From Thiospirillum jenense (lineage in GTDB: Bacteria > Pseudomonadota > Gammaproteobacteria > Chromatiales > Chromatiaceae): a stretch of 64,000 bases of DNA. The position numbers and the translations under genes were made by a program. Position 1 is the stretch's first letter; every line of letters starts with the position of its first letter. Shown here in pieces: positions 17,379 through 28,229 of the stretch. The DNA is taken from positions 1 to 64,000 of the forward strand of contig NZ_JABVCQ010000012.1 in the NCBI RefSeq assembly GCF_014145225.1, in the 5' to 3' direction. The notes beneath the pieces were generated by a model, which saw only the letters and a program-made list of their open reading frames with translations, was not told the DNA's origin and ran no database searches.

Positions 17379-20300
17379 ATGAATATCATTCGCAATGGTA
17401 CTGTGACGCTTAGTTTAATAGGAATTTGCATCCTATTGGTCAGCGTATTATTAATCAGTTTAGTTATACACCAGTACCTTTTTGCCATAAAAACTTACAC
17501 GGAACGTCAATTTAATGCCGTCCAAGTGCGCACTCAAGCATTAGCAACATCAGAAGAGGCATTGTTATTAGCGCGGCTTGATGAGCTTGATCGTATTTTA
17601 ATTGATATGCGCAATATGGTTCCGCTTGAACAAGGGCCGAAATATGCTTTAACACGCCTTCTCCGTGAAACTGATAGCAAAACAATATTAGATTTTTTAT
17701 TATTAGATCGAAATGGAAAAATTATTGCGTGGACATTAGCTGGAACACCGCCGGATGTGACAGACCGTGATTATTTTACGGTGCATCGTCATCGGCAATT
17801 GGATCAACCTTATCTATCACCGCTCCTATTATCGCGGGTTTCACCGCAACGTCATTTTATTGCGCTGAGTCGGCCGTATTTTGATGCCAATAATGACTTC
17901 GCGGGCGCTGTAGTCGCTATTATTGAATCTGATTGGTTAGCAGTTGCATTACACAATACGCGACATATTGCGGCAACATCTATTCTGATTACGTCATTGG
18001 ATGGACGTATTGTCGTGTATTTACCCAATCGTGCTGATACGGTTGGGCAATTATTACCAAACATCGCTGCATTTCAGAGTGAAATACCACAACAAGCGAC
18101 ACAGGTGACACTGCCACCATTTGAAACTGAAACACAAATGATGTCATGGCGTCGTTTGGCGAATTGGCCATTGGTATTAATCATTACAGAAAGCATTGAA
18201 CCAATTTTGGAAGATATTGCTGTCTATAAAGGTCAGCAGCAATTTTTATGGATATCAGTAGCATGTGGAATTTTCATACTATTCGTTGGAATTGCTTGGT
18301 TAATTTATTGGTTATTAAAAACAATTAAAGCATTGGCAATTAGTTTAACGGATGAACGTCGTACAAAAGCAGCGTTGGTTGATAGTGAAGAAAAGTTTCG
18401 CACTCTCACACAAAACATTCCCGGTGCGGTGTATCGGTGTCTTAATGATGTGTTTTGGACCATGAATTATATCAGTGATGGTATTGAAACCCTTTCGGGC
18501 TATCCAGCTTCAGGGTTTATTAATAATACTATTCGTGCCTATGCTGATATTATTTGTCCAGATGACCGTATTAATGTTAATAGGCAAGTACAGGATGCTG
18601 TATTAAAACAAGAGCCTTTTGAGTTGACTTATCGGCTTTGTCATCGTGACGGACATCATATTTGGGTTCAAGAAATTGGACGTAGTATTCATACAGATAA
18701 TGGATATTTACTTTGGCTCGATGGTATTATTGTTGATATTACAGAACGCAAACGTGCCGAAGCGACATTAAAAGAATTGAATCAATTTAATGTAATTGCT
18801 TCACGGTTAGCGACCGCAAATGCACAATTGCGTATTGAAACACTTAATAAAGGACTTACTGATTGTTTGGAAATTCTTGGCCGATATTTAAATGCAGATC
18901 GTGCTTATCTATTTAATAATAATTTTATAACAGAAACTTGGTCAAATACACATGAATGGTGCCGTTCAGGTGTGAATTCCCAAATCGAGCAATTACAAAA
19001 TATTCCTTTTACAACCTTTCCAGGCTTGATTGAACGCTTTAAAACTGGGCAGTCATTAGTCATAAGTTATTTGAACGAATTACCCACCACAATGGCAGCA
19101 AGTAAAGCAATACTGCTTGAACAGGGTATTAAATCTTGTTTAATGCAACCCATGTTTTTAGATGGCGATTTAATTGGATTTGTTGGGTTTGATGATACGG
19201 AACAAGAACGGCAATTCTCTTCAACTGAACAGGCGTTATTGCGATTAGCCGCCGACAATTTTGCCGCTACTTTAGGGCGTTATTACCAATATTTACAGGA
19301 ACAGAAAGCGCGACAAGAATTAGAGCACACTATTCATTTGCGGCGCTGGGCACAGGATGCGTTAAAACAATCGGTTGCTGAATTACGTGAAGCAAATACT
19401 GCCTTAATCCGTTCTAGTGAACGCGCTGAAGCATTGGCACATGCGGCTGAAGAAGCGAATGTCGCTAAAAGCGATTTCCTTGCAAATATGAGCCATGAAA
19501 TTCGCACGCCTATGAATGCAATTGTTGGCATGACGTATTTACTTCAAAATACAGAACTTAGCCAACGTCAACAAGGTTATCTCAACAATATCAATGTTGC
19601 GGCAACAGCATTATTAAATATTATTAATGATGTTCTCGATTTTTCTAAAATAGAAGCCCGAAAACTTGAATTAGAAAATGTTCCTTTTACATTAAATCAA
19701 TTATTGGCAGATTTAATCGCTATTATTGGATTGAAAGCGGAAGAAAAAGGATTAACATTGACTTGCCAAGTGGCACCAGACGTGCCGCAATTATTGTGTG
19801 GTGATAGCTTACGTCTTGGACAAATTTTAATCAATTTAGTAAGTAATGCGGTGAAATTCACGCATACTGGAAGCATTACAATCAACGTCACCATTGAACA
19901 ACAGAATACACAACAGATCAGTTTGTGTTTTGCGGTGACTGATAGTGGTATTGGCATAGATTCACACCAAATGGCTCGTTTGTTTCAAGCCTTTTCACAA
20001 GGAGATAATTCAACTACCCGTCGCTTTGGTGGCACTGGTTTAGGATTGGTAATTAGCAAGCAGTTAGTTGAAATGATGGGAGGCGATATTTGGGTAGAAA
20101 GTCATTTGGGGCAAGGAAGTACATTTTATTTCACCGTGACACTAAACCGCGTCATTGATAAAGAAATAAACACTCAATCAATCACCACAAATCCCCCAAT
20201 TCAATTAGGTCACTTCATTCAAAGTGTTCACGCAATCTCTCAATCAATTAGTCAAACAACGCAACAGCAGCCATGCACGATTTTACCTTTAGTTGGCCGA

Positions 20301-21407
20301 CAAGTATTGTTAATTGAGGATAACGCACTCAATCGTGAATTAATGTGTGAGTTATTAAATGATCTTGGCATTAGTGTAACCAATGCAATACAGGGACGTG
20401 AAGGTTTACGGCTTGCTTTAACCAAACCGTTTGATTTAATTTTGATGGATATTCAGATGCCTGAATTAGATGGTTTAGAAGTGACGCGACGTATTCGCCG
20501 CTGTGAACGCCGCCGCGCTCGCTATGGAGTTACCAATGCCGTTCCAATACGCATACCTATTATTGCGATGACTGCGCACGCTATGCAAAAAGATCGTGAT
20601 CGCAGTTATGCCGCCGGCATGGACGATCATTTAACCAAACCGATCAACCCACAACAGTTAATACAGGTGTTACAACACTGGTTGTCAAGCAATCCTGATG
20701 ATTTAGATATTCCAATCAACTGTGATGGAACAATTAATGATGAAAAATTGCCCGTGGTGCTGCCACCTTTTGATTTAAAAATAGGATTAGCACATTGCAA
20801 TGGTAAACCAGCATTATTGCGGCGTTTAATCGCGCATTTTGCTATACAATTTGCCGCAACCCCGGCGCAATTAAAGGAAAGCCTCATTGCAATGCGCTAT
20901 GAAGATGCTTTGCAATTAGCTCATTCTTTAAAGGGCAGTGCCGCAACTTTGGGATTAGAAATGGTGAGTAGTCTTGCAGCTCAACTAGAGCAAGTCTTAT
21001 CTCAACCGAAGACAGCACAGTTGCAAATTGAATGTGATCGGCTTTTAACTATTTTGCAACCCGTATTAGAGCAGGCGATTACAGTGGCCGCAACGTTAGC
21101 GCCCAAGTCACATGATTTAATTGTATCAGCTCATCAACTAGCATTTATGAATAATAACGATTTAACAACACCGCCGGTTGATCTATTATCAGCGCTACAA
21201 ACATTGCAGGCACAATTAACACATAATAGCCTGAACGCCCGTCGAAGTTTTCAAACCATATTGCCGCAACTTGCCAGTTATGGGTTGGAGGAAGAGTTAA
21301 TCAAAATTGGGCATTGTTTGGATCAGTTGGATTTTCTACAAGCAATTACACGTTTAGAACAAGTGATGCGTCATATTGGATTGGAGCAAATGACACCACC
21401 GCTCTGA
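17379..21407 (+). CDS. Hybrid sensor histidine kinase (Cache-PAS-GAF-HisKA-HATPase-REC-Hpt)
   Basis: A 1342-residue membrane sensor. In order it has a TM helix (about 10-32), a Cache-like periplasmic sensor (about 35-300), a second TM (about 302-325), PAS with PAC (about 340-465), GAF (about 475-640), and a coiled coil. These are followed by HisKA with the phospho-acceptor His706 in [11 protein letters not shown], HATPase ([24 protein letters not shown]), a receiver with Asp1024 in [13 protein letters not shown], and an Hpt domain with His1182 in [12 protein letters not shown]. This is a complete intramolecular phosphorelay whose output response regulator is not adjacent. Ligand unknown. It is next to nifA on the same strand, 324 bp downstream, so a role in nif control is possible but unproven. 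Confidence 0.92.
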   Translation: MNIIRNGTVTLSLIGICILLVSVLLISLVIHQYLFAIKTYTERQFNAVQVRTQALATSEEALLLARLDELDRILIDMRNMVPLEQGPKYALTRLLRETDSKTILDFLLLDRNGKIIAWTLAGTPPDVTDRDYFTVHRHRQLDQPYLSPLLLSRVSPQRHFIALSRPYFDANNDFAGAVVAIIESDWLAVALHNTRHIAATSILITSLDGRIVVYLPNRADTVGQLLPNIAAFQSEIPQQATQVTLPPFETETQMMSWRRLANWPLVLIITESIEPILEDIAVYKGQQQFLWISVACGIFILFVGIAWLIYWLLKTIKALAISLTDERRTKAALVDSEEKFRTLTQNIPGAVYRCLNDVFWTMNYISDGIETLSGYPASGFINNTIRAYADIICPDDRINVNRQVQDAVLKQEPFELTYRLCHRDGHHIWVQEIGRSIHTDNGYLLWLDGIIVDITERKRAEATLKELNQFNVIASRLATANAQLRIETLNKGLTDCLEILGRYLNADRAYLFNNNFITETWSNTHEWCRSGVNSQIEQLQNIPFTTFPGLIERFKTGQSLVISYLNELPTTMAASKAILLEQGIKSCLMQPMFLDGDLIGFVGFDDTEQERQFSSTEQALLRLAADNFAATLGRYYQYLQEQKARQELEHTIHLRRWAQDALKQSVAELREANTALIRSSERAEALAHAAEEANVAKSDFLANMSHEIRTPMNAIVGMTYLLQNTELSQRQQGYLNNINVAATALLNIINDVLDFSKIEARKLELENVPFTLNQLLADLIAIIGLKAEEKGLTLTCQVAPDVPQLLCGDSLRLGQILINLVSNAVKFTHTGSITINVTIEQQNTQQISLCFAVTDSGIGIDSHQMARLFQAFSQGDNSTTRRFGGTGLGLVISKQLVEMMGGDIWVESHLGQGSTFYFTVTLNRVIDKEINTQSITTNPPIQLGHFIQSVHAISQSISQTTQQQPCTILPLVGRQVLLIEDNALNRELMCELLNDLGISVTNAIQGREGLRLALTKPFDLILMDIQMPELDGLEVTRRIRRCERRRARYGVTNAVPIRIPIIAMTAHAMQKDRDRSYAAGMDDHLTKPINPQQLIQVLQHWLSSNPDDLDIPINCDGTINDEKLPVVLPPFDLKIGLAHCNGKPALLRRLIAHFAIQFAATPAQLKESLIAMRYEDALQLAHSLKGSAATLGLEMVSSLAAQLEQVLSQPKTAQLQIECDRLLTILQPVLEQAITVAATLAPKSHDLIVSAHQLAFMNNNDLTTPPVDLLSALQTLQAQLTHNSLNARRSFQTILPQLASYGLEEELIKIGHCLDQLDFLQAITRLEQVMRHIGLEQMTPPL

Positions 21408-21509
21408 TTTTAATGCTTTTGTGCTAAATTTTTAGTCGAACCAAACGAATGTATAAACTTAGTTAACAGCATAATATGCGTGATGACACCATGACAATTC
21501 AATAAAACA

Positions 21510-21549
21510 GTAGCCGCATAAACATGCTCTCTGTTGTTTATGCGACTAC
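21510..21549 (-). terminator. Rho-independent terminator of the SQR-like unit
   Basis: The arms GTAGCCGCATAAACA (21510-21524) and TGTTTATGCGACTAC (21535-21549) pair over 15 positions with one mismatch around a 10-nt loop. On the minus strand the stem is followed by TGTTTTATT. It lies 15 bp after the stop of the small ORF at 21565-21723. Confidence 0.7.
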
Positions 21550-21564
21550 ACAGATTGTTGGGTA

Positions 21565-21723
21565 TTAGCCGTGCGAATTCATCATCAATTTAAGAATCTT
21601 AAAATTGATAACGACAAAACGTACTAATTGCCAAATAATTGAAGTGCGCATATAGCAAGTGAATGCTGTTGGCACCGGTGGGTAGTATGCTTGTTGATAC
21701 GGTTCACGATTTTTAACTGGCAT
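21565..21723 (-). CDS. Small conserved-looking 52-residue protein downstream of the SQR-like gene
   Basis: A 52-residue ORF (MPVKNREPYQQAYY... ending MMNSHG) with an AAGGAG Shine-Dalgarno seven bases before the ATG. It starts 59 bp after the SQR-like stop, on the same strand, and ends 15 bp before a strong terminator. That placement, the ribosome binding site and the terminator argue for a real gene co-transcribed with the flavoprotein. Its C-terminal half (IIWQLVRFVVINFKILKLMM) is hydrophobic and basic, suggesting a membrane-surface helix. No family recognised. It could be an accessory or anchor subunit of the flavoprotein, which is inference only. Confidence 0.65.
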   Translation of the reverse strand: MPVKNREPYQQAYYPPVPTAFTCYMRTSIIWQLVRFVVINFKILKLMMNSHG

Positions 21724-21782
21724 CACCGCGCTCCTTATTTTACTAATGTAGGTTTATTAAAAACACGCCCTGATTAGATGGT

Positions 21783-23246
21783 TTAATCTGGCAACAACCA
21801 CCAACCAAAACGTAGTTTCGCTTGATATAAAAAGACATGGTGCAAAATGTATTTCATCCAATGTCCTGCCAATCCAATTTCGCCAAACGTTAAACTCATA
21901 TCCCGCCCATAATCGGGATAGGTATCATAATCTGGCACAACTGGAAAGACAGTCATCGTTGCCGCCGTGCCTTTGAAAATGTGTGATCCTGTGGAAGCAA
22001 CACAAGCCGCCCCCATTTCGCCCATTGAAGCGTGACGAGTGGGTTCTATTGCACCACGCAACATGTCACGAATACTCCCCGCAACCGCTTTACCCATCGT
22101 TGCTGACGGCATACCAGTACGCGGCGGCGTGGGACTAATTGGCGTTCCATTCGGGCTTTTCATTGGCTTACTGATTGGGTGCGGTGGGGCAAATGCAATT
22201 CCAACTGCAAAGATATTTTTATGTGTTGGCGTTTGATAAGTCCGTGGCCAATCATGTTTACTCCAATCTTCATAGGGCTTGGCAGTATAATCAGCATCTA
22301 CGCGCATCATGCTATTAGGTGCAAATAATTTATCGGTGATGTCACTGCCGTCTTTCGCGTATGCTTTTAATCCGACCCCCGCGAATGGTGGAATTAGCAT
22401 AGCGAAATCAAACTTTAATTCATTTTGACTGCCATCAAGTAATTCATAGTGAATCACTCCCGACTCAACTTTACTAACATGAGCGCGTGTAATCCATTGC
22501 ATGCCACGCTCTACCATCATAGATTCGGCAAAAACCTTTCCATTGGTTACATACCCACCGCGATGAAGATGCACTCCCCCCATGCCAAAATCACCGAGTT
22601 CATATTCGTTACTAATCCAAATAATACGCGCTTTATTGCGTACCTTAGCTTCACGCAAAGTGTGATCTATATTATAAATGTATTCAAATGCGGCACCCTG
22701 ACAGGTACACATTCCATGCCCCGTTCCAATAACAAAGGTGCGCGTTTGACCGGCTTTTAATGCGGCAATATTCTCTTGTAATCGTGCATTTGCCTCTAAC
22801 GCATGTGTAGCAGTGCAGACAGAAACCGTATGACCGTGTTCAGGCCCAAGCCCTGGTGTTGCATTAAAATTCAGTTTGGGACCAGTCGCATTGACCAGAA
22901 AATCATAATCAATAATATCAGTTTTTCCGGCGCGTTCTGAATCAGTATATTCAATAGTGACATGAGGACGTGCTTGATTGTCATTACCGTCCGGGTGAAT
23001 AGAAATTGCGCGTGCTTGGCGAAAATCAATATGTAATTTTTTATAAACTGGCGCCAATTCAAATGTCACTTGTTGTTCAGTCATTTCTCCCACCCCTACC
23101 CAAATATTGGATGGAATCCAATTCCATTTGGCATTGGGTGATACAACCACAATGTCATGTTTTTTACCAACCCAACGCCCTAGATAACGGGCGACTGTGT
23201 GACCAGATAAACCTGCACCAAGAATAACGATACGTTTGCGTTCCAT
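21783..23246 (-). CDS. Sulfide:quinone reductase-like FAD-dependent oxidoreductase
   Basis: A 487-residue two-dinucleotide-binding-domain flavoprotein. The N-terminal FAD site is IVILGAGLSGHTVARYLG. Cysteines at positions matching the SQR redox set are visible: Cys144 (SVCTATHA), Cys180/Cys182 (GMCTCQGAAFEY) and Cys415 (GAACVAST). The C-terminus (HHVFLYQAKLRFGWWLLPD) has aromatic, amphipathic character fitting membrane attachment and quinone access. The expected reaction is sulfide oxidation to polysulfide with electrons to quinone. The length is greater than type I SQR (about 430), so a longer SQR type or a flavocytochrome-c-sulfide-dehydrogenase-like enzyme is possible. GGGGAGG lies seven bases before the ATG. 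Confidence 0.8.
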   Translation of the reverse strand: MERKRIVILGAGLSGHTVARYLGRWVGKKHDIVVVSPNAKWNWIPSNIWVGVGEMTEQQVTFELAPVYKKLHIDFRQARAISIHPDGNDNQARPHVTIEYTDSERAGKTDIIDYDFLVNATGPKLNFNATPGLGPEHGHTVSVCTATHALEANARLQENIAALKAGQTRTFVIGTGHGMCTCQGAAFEYIYNIDHTLREAKVRNKARIIWISNEYELGDFGMGGVHLHRGGYVTNGKVFAESMMVERGMQWITRAHVSKVESGVIHYELLDGSQNELKFDFAMLIPPFAGVGLKAYAKDGSDITDKLFAPNSMMRVDADYTAKPYEDWSKHDWPRTYQTPTHKNIFAVGIAFAPPHPISKPMKSPNGTPISPTPPRTGMPSATMGKAVAGSIRDMLRGAIEPTRHASMGEMGAACVASTGSHIFKGTAATMTVFPVVPDYDTYPDYGRDMSLTFGEIGLAGHWMKYILHHVFLYQAKLRFGWWLLPD

Positions 23247-23619
23247 AGATAAACCTCCCCGGCGTATTTATTGTGACAACGTTTGAGACAGCGTTTGAAT
23301 AACATTAGATGGGTGGTTAGGTCAAGTATTATTGCTAAACAACGCTGTTTGACAGTCAGCTGAGACTACTATAATAACTACTATAGTGACTCAACTGTGT
23401 CAAGACAACTAAAGCTATTCAACTATAAATTATGTTAGCAATCACTGAAATACGACAGTGAACTGAAGTTGCCAGCAATAAGACACTTGAATATTACTCA
23501 ATATTGTCATGTCTAAAGTAATGAAAAATAATACAATATTGAGTTAAATGTTGTGTTCTTTTTAGTTATATGCCAAGCATTAAACATTGTTCAACTGTGT
23601 ATAATTAAAAATATACTTG
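23247..23619. promoter_or_regulatory. Upstream region of the SQR-like gene
   Basis: A 373-bp AT-rich spacer. On the minus strand TTGACC (23325-23320) and TATTCA (23301-23296) are 18 bp apart and form a weak sigma-70-type candidate. Farther upstream, the 9-mer ACTACTATA is directly repeated with a 12-bp period (23365-23373 and 23377-23385), next to the palindrome TCAGCTGA, which could be a regulator site. There is no clear terminator for the gene ending at 23620. Confidence 0.35.
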
Positions 23620-26600
23620 TTAGGTGGAATTCGTCAAATGTTTTTTAACAAATTCAGCGACTTCAATTGCCGGCATTGGGTGACTAATGAAATAACCCTG
23701 TGCTGCATCAGCACCAAGCTCGCGTAAAAAGTCTAATTGCGCTTGTGTTTCCACACCTTCGGCGATGGTTTCTATACCGAGTGCTTTTGCCATCGCAACA
23801 ATCGTGCGCACAATTGCCCGATCATTACCATCCTGCTCTATATCACGAACAAATCGTCGATCTATTTTTAATGCATTGACGGGTAATTCTTTCAGACGTG
23901 CTAATGAAGATTCGCCCGTTCCGAAATCATCAATTGCAAGTTTAAACCCAGCAGCAACCAAATCATGCCAAAACTGCGATGTTTGCGTGGTTGGACTCAT
24001 TGCTGTTTCGACAATTTCTAAATCCAAATCATCGGCAGTAATTCCAGCAGACTTGACCGCTTGCAATAGCATATTTTTTAATACACCCGCATCAAGTACT
24101 AACGCATCTAAATTACACGCAATACGCCCCACTGGTAAGCCAGCCGCCCGCCATTCAGCACTCGCCCGCGCTGCCTCATGCACAACCCATTCTGTTAATG
24201 CCGGCATTAACCCGGCATCTCGTGCTTCATCAAGAAAATGACCGGGCGCTAATAGACCCTGTTCGGGATGCTGCCAACGTAATAAGGCTTCAAAACCAAT
24301 CACACGATTAGTTGAGAGTGCTATTTTTGGTTGATAAAACAAACGCAATTGATTTTCACTCAAGGCACGTCGCAAACTAGATTCCACTGTAAAACGCCGG
24401 GCGACATCCGTTGCCATATCTGGATTGAAATAACAATAACTATCACGCCCTTGTTTCTTTGCAAAATACATTGCTGCATCCGCATTTTTTAATAATGAAA
24501 TCCCATCAGTTCCATCCTGGGGAAATAAACAAATCCCAATACTAACCGTAATATGCAGGTCATTACTCGCAATACAGATTGGTTCACGCACAAGAATTAA
24601 AATCTGTTGCGCAACTTGCGATGGTGGACCACTCAGATAAAAATCATTAATTAAAATACTGAACTCATCACCACCAATCCGTGCGCAATAACTATAGCTG
24701 TTCACCAGTGTCCGTAAGCGCTGTGCGATCTCTTTTAACAGCGCATCACCAACCAAGTGTCCGAGCGTGTCATTAATACGCTTAAACCGATCAATGTCGA
24801 GATAAAGAAGTGCGAGTTCTTGATGATTTTGTCCAGCTATAATAATAGTTTCTTTTAATTTCTCGATAAAAGCACTGCGATTTGCTAAGGTAGTAAGTTG
24901 ATCGTGTTGTGCAAGATCACGCAATAAATCATCTTTTTGATGCAAATCGCTCAAATCACGGCAGATTGCCACATAGCCTAATATGTGTTTTTTTTCATTA
25001 AAAACGGCTGTAATTTTTAACCAAGCGGGAAATAACTTTCCATTTTTATGCCGATTGATAATTTCACCTTGCCAATGACCATGATGATTGAGTGTATCCC
25101 ACAAATTGGCATAAAAGGTGTCATTTTGTTGTCCTGATGAGAGTAAGCGCGGATTTTTTCCTAACACCTCTAATTCTGTGTAGCCAGTAATATCTGTAAA
25201 TGCCGTATTAACAGCTTGAATGTTGACACTGGCATCTGTAACTAATAGCGCCTCACCAAAATTTTGAAATGCAATGTCAGCTTGCTTCAAATGCAATTGA
25301 TTTTGGTAAGCCTGCGTGACATCACGAAATAAGACGATTGTCCCAGCGATTTGATGACTACTTTTTAATGGAGATGCTGTTAGACTGACGTGAATTTTAT
25401 GACCATCACGATGATAAAAACATTCTTCTTCGGTGTGCAATATTTGACCAGAATATGCAGCGATTTGTAATATGCAAGGCAATACTTCATCAGTTTTTAC
25501 CGTTGCAGGATGGAGATGAAATAGGCGATGTGCATTTTGACCAATCAATTGATGACGTGCATAGCCAAGAATATCGGTTGCGGCTTGATTGACATGAACA
25601 ATTAGACCGTTATTGGTGACAACGTATAATCCTTCGGCCATGTGTTCGGTAATAGCATGTAAATATTGTTTGGATTCTAGCCAACCTTTGAATACAAATG
25701 CTGTTGCAATAATCAGAAGACTAGCAATACAACCCAGTAACACAAAATAGATTGTATCTTGGCGATAATTTGGAGCATCAATATAAGAAACTGAATAAGC
25801 AATAACATGATTTTCAGTGTTAGCTATTGGTGATAGATTGATAGCAAAACAAGTGTTCAATTGAACACAAACGTAGTCACTAAAATATGTTTTTTTAGCA
25901 ATCGCATCGTGTAGTTTTGTGAGTTTACCAAGATAATTGTCAAGCTGACTAACCCAGTCATTTAGCGCTGTATCGCCAGTTTGGTCAAAATGATGTTTAT
26001 TAAATACGGGAACGTCAGCTGCGATTTGAGCGACAAATTCTGGGTGTAATACAGTGGGGCGAAAGATTTTTTCTACGTCTGGTATGGGCGTCATATCTAA
26101 TTGATCGCGTCGCACAATGAGTTGGTGTGCATTACGCGAAGCATTCCTAAAACTGGCAAATACCCGTCGCCGTGTGTTAGAAGTATCAACACCAAAATCT
26201 ATGATTGCGATTAATTTTTCTTTATCTAACAACGGATAAACATAACGAGAAGATGGCAAAGACATGCCGGTTTCAAAACCATGTTGAAAACTGCGGGTTG
26301 CAATTGCCCGGCGTACTGTTAAACGTTTTGCAGAGACGTTTTCAGTAATAATATCTGGACGTTCAAAGCGTAGAAAAGAATCACCACTAGGTAAAATAAT
26401 TTGCAGTGATTGCACATGATGATCACGCAAAATTCGGTAGGTTAAAATCAATTCACGGTAAAGCAAACCGCGTAGTTGTGGTAATTGATCCGGTGGGGTG
26501 GTTTGAATATGAGTGAGTAAATTACGAATTGTTAAACGATCAATGTTCTGGCGTAAAACAACGCTAGTCAAATGACGATAGCTTTCTACCACTGCACTAT

Positions 26601-26736
26601 GGCTGCCAGTTAGTTCCGAACGTAAAACGGTTAATTGTTGTGCAGACTGAAGAGCAAACCACTGCCACAATCCCAATAATAAAATTGTTTCGGAAATACC
26701 GATAAATACAAGCGTGATTAAGGTTGATCGGTTCAA
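23620..26736 (-). CDS. Membrane dCache-PAS-PAS-GGDEF-EAL c-di-GMP enzyme
   Basis: A 1038-residue protein. It has TM1 (about 8-30), a periplasmic double-Cache-like sensor (about 40-320, with SFLRFERPDIITE and SRYVYPLL), TM2 (about 328-350), two PAS domains (about 365-475 and 485-595), GGDEF (about 600-760) and EAL (about 780-1030). The cyclase site is intact (RIGGDEFSIL), but the inhibitory RxxD motif is absent at its usual place. The phosphodiesterase site is intact (GFEALLRWQHP, then DDFGTG). So it may do either reaction. It starts with TTG only 2 bp after the stop of the PhnD-like gene, with no ATG available before TM1, implying translational coupling. Confidence 0.9.
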   Translation of the reverse strand: MNRSTLITLVFIGISETILLLGLWQWFALQSAQQLTVLRSELTGSHSAVVESYRHLTSVVLRQNIDRLTIRNLLTHIQTTPPDQLPQLRGLLYRELILTYRILRDHHVQSLQIILPSGDSFLRFERPDIITENVSAKRLTVRRAIATRSFQHGFETGMSLPSSRYVYPLLDKEKLIAIIDFGVDTSNTRRRVFASFRNASRNAHQLIVRRDQLDMTPIPDVEKIFRPTVLHPEFVAQIAADVPVFNKHHFDQTGDTALNDWVSQLDNYLGKLTKLHDAIAKKTYFSDYVCVQLNTCFAINLSPIANTENHVIAYSVSYIDAPNYRQDTIYFVLLGCIASLLIIATAFVFKGWLESKQYLHAITEHMAEGLYVVTNNGLIVHVNQAATDILGYARHQLIGQNAHRLFHLHPATVKTDEVLPCILQIAAYSGQILHTEEECFYHRDGHKIHVSLTASPLKSSHQIAGTIVLFRDVTQAYQNQLHLKQADIAFQNFGEALLVTDASVNIQAVNTAFTDITGYTELEVLGKNPRLLSSGQQNDTFYANLWDTLNHHGHWQGEIINRHKNGKLFPAWLKITAVFNEKKHILGYVAICRDLSDLHQKDDLLRDLAQHDQLTTLANRSAFIEKLKETIIIAGQNHQELALLYLDIDRFKRINDTLGHLVGDALLKEIAQRLRTLVNSYSYCARIGGDEFSILINDFYLSGPPSQVAQQILILVREPICIASNDLHITVSIGICLFPQDGTDGISLLKNADAAMYFAKKQGRDSYCYFNPDMATDVARRFTVESSLRRALSENQLRLFYQPKIALSTNRVIGFEALLRWQHPEQGLLAPGHFLDEARDAGLMPALTEWVVHEAARASAEWRAAGLPVGRIACNLDALVLDAGVLKNMLLQAVKSAGITADDLDLEIVETAMSPTTQTSQFWHDLVAAGFKLAIDDFGTGESSLARLKELPVNALKIDRRFVRDIEQDGNDRAIVRTIVAMAKALGIETIAEGVETQAQLDFLRELGADAAQGYFISHPMPAIEVAEFVKKHLTNST

Positions 26737-26738
26737 GG

Positions 26739-27671
26739 TTATTTCGTGTTAATGACATCAGCAGGCAATGGCCACGGGATAAGTTTTAACGCATTGTCAA
26801 TCTGCGTATAATCACCACATTGCTCGGGTGGCAAAAGCCCATAACGTAAAGGCAATCCCCACTGCATCAATTCCGGCTTTTGTATTGGAGTTAGTGAGAG
26901 TAAGGCTTGCTGCAATGCGATCTGTAATGATTTATTAACTGTAGCGGTATTAACCACTAATGAAAACCCGGGGTAAGGCGGGCTAATAGCTAGAATTTTT
27001 AGATTTAAATGTGCGTATCGTTGGGCGATACTCATTTTAATACTGGCGACCGCATAATCACCTGCAACAACACCAAGTGCCGCAATGGAATGGCTGCCCG
27101 CATAACTAAACCAATTGCCATCGCCGTTAATATCACGTCCCGCCGCTGTTAAAATTTGTGCTGCATTTAAATAGCCGCAGGTTGAATGAGGCTGAGTCAG
27201 CGCGATATGCATATTCACTATATCATGCACCGTTGCTGGTGGTTCACCATTAAAACCAACTAACGCACAACGCAAGGTTGCCATACCATCAGCATCAGCA
27301 ACACATGCTAATGGTTGCGCTGCAGTATAGGTGCGTTTGAGCAATGTATAAGGTAATGGACCAAGATATGCTAAATCAATATTACCGTGTTGGAACTCAT
27401 CTAAAATTGCTGCATAATCCGTTAAAAATACCCATTCAATACGCACTGATAACGCTTGTGATAAGTAATTCACAAAGTCTTTAAACTGTTCAATCGCAAT
27501 ACTTTGATTTTCTTGTATTAAAGGTGCAAAACGAATCACTGGCGGTGCGGCATAATTGACGGGTGTAAATATTATTAAAGTAATATAAAACCATATTAGT
27601 ATCAGCCTACATTGTCTCTCGCAGCGCTTCACACATAACACAAGTGCAGGAAAAAAATGGTAATTTACCAT
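26739..27671 (-). CDS. PhnD-like periplasmic phosphate/phosphonate-type binding protein
   Basis: A 310-residue solute-binding protein of the PhnD family (type II periplasmic fold). A hydrophobic export signal lies at about residues 22-42. The mature part begins RFAPLIQE and shows family features: NYLSQALSVRIEWVFLTDY, GNIDLAYLGPLPYTLL and the Ser/Thr-rich ligand loop TQPHSTCGYLNAAQIL. No phosphonate transporter permease or ATPase genes (phnC, phnE) are nearby. Instead the next gene, 2 bp away, is a membrane GGDEF-EAL sensor. The likely role is therefore ligand sensing for that protein rather than transport (inference). Confidence 0.85.
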   Translation of the reverse strand: MVNYHFFPALVLCVKRCERQCRLILIWFYITLIIFTPVNYAAPPVIRFAPLIQENQSIAIEQFKDFVNYLSQALSVRIEWVFLTDYAAILDEFQHGNIDLAYLGPLPYTLLKRTYTAAQPLACVADADGMATLRCALVGFNGEPPATVHDIVNMHIALTQPHSTCGYLNAAQILTAAGRDINGDGNWFSYAGSHSIAALGVVAGDYAVASIKMSIAQRYAHLNLKILAISPPYPGFSLVVNTATVNKSLQIALQQALLSLTPIQKPELMQWGLPLRYGLLPPEQCGDYTQIDNALKLIPWPLPADVINTK

Positions 27672-27703
27672 AATCTAATCAATCCAGCGATCGAACTAAA
27701 TTA

Positions 27704-28054
27704 TTATAGTGACAATTTGCATCCAACGGCGTCAATACGAACAAAGGTGACACAGGTTGAAAATATGGCGGTTTCTGCTCCAGAAATTAGATCATCATCA
27801 TAAACATCAACACGATAACTCACTGAGGTCGTTCCACGATGACTAATGTTAATTACAAAGCGTAATACACTGCCTTGTTTAGTGCTACGATGAAAAGCGA
27901 CTTGATCCATACCAACGGTGACAAAATGATAGCCAGGATAATCACGACTGGCAGCAATCCAAGAGATTTCATCTACCCATTTCAATAAAAAACCGCCAAA
28001 TAACTTCCCGTAATGATTTAAGTGTTCTGGTCGAACAAGCCGATAACTTTCCAT
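27704..28054 (-). CDS. Acyl-CoA thioesterase, hotdog fold (YciA/ACOT-like)
   Basis: A 116-residue single hotdog-domain thioesterase. The N-terminal block LVRPEHLNHYGKLFGGFLLKWVDE with the catalytic-type acidic residue, and ISHRGTTSVSYRVDVY in the core, are typical of acyl-CoA hydrolases of the YciA/cytosolic thioesterase group. Its length is a little under the family's usual 125-135. It lies 32 bp upstream of the PhnD-like gene on the same strand, so the three genes may form one transcript. The substrate cannot be told from sequence. Confidence 0.85.
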   Translation of the reverse strand: MESYRLVRPEHLNHYGKLFGGFLLKWVDEISWIAASRDYPGYHFVTVGMDQVAFHRSTKQGSVLRFVINISHRGTTSVSYRVDVYDDDLISGAETAIFSTCVTFVRIDAVGCKLSL

Positions 28055-28229
28055 TGATTATAACCTTGCTGTATGGCACAATTTATATGCTATTATGGTT
28101 GGTAGTGTTGTATCCGAGGTGTCGTCATTTAATTATTTTTGTCAGTCAATTATTTAATAGCTGCTTGTTTGTGACTGGTCAGATCAGATTTTCATATCCC
28201 ATCAATACATTATCTATAGGTTAATAACT

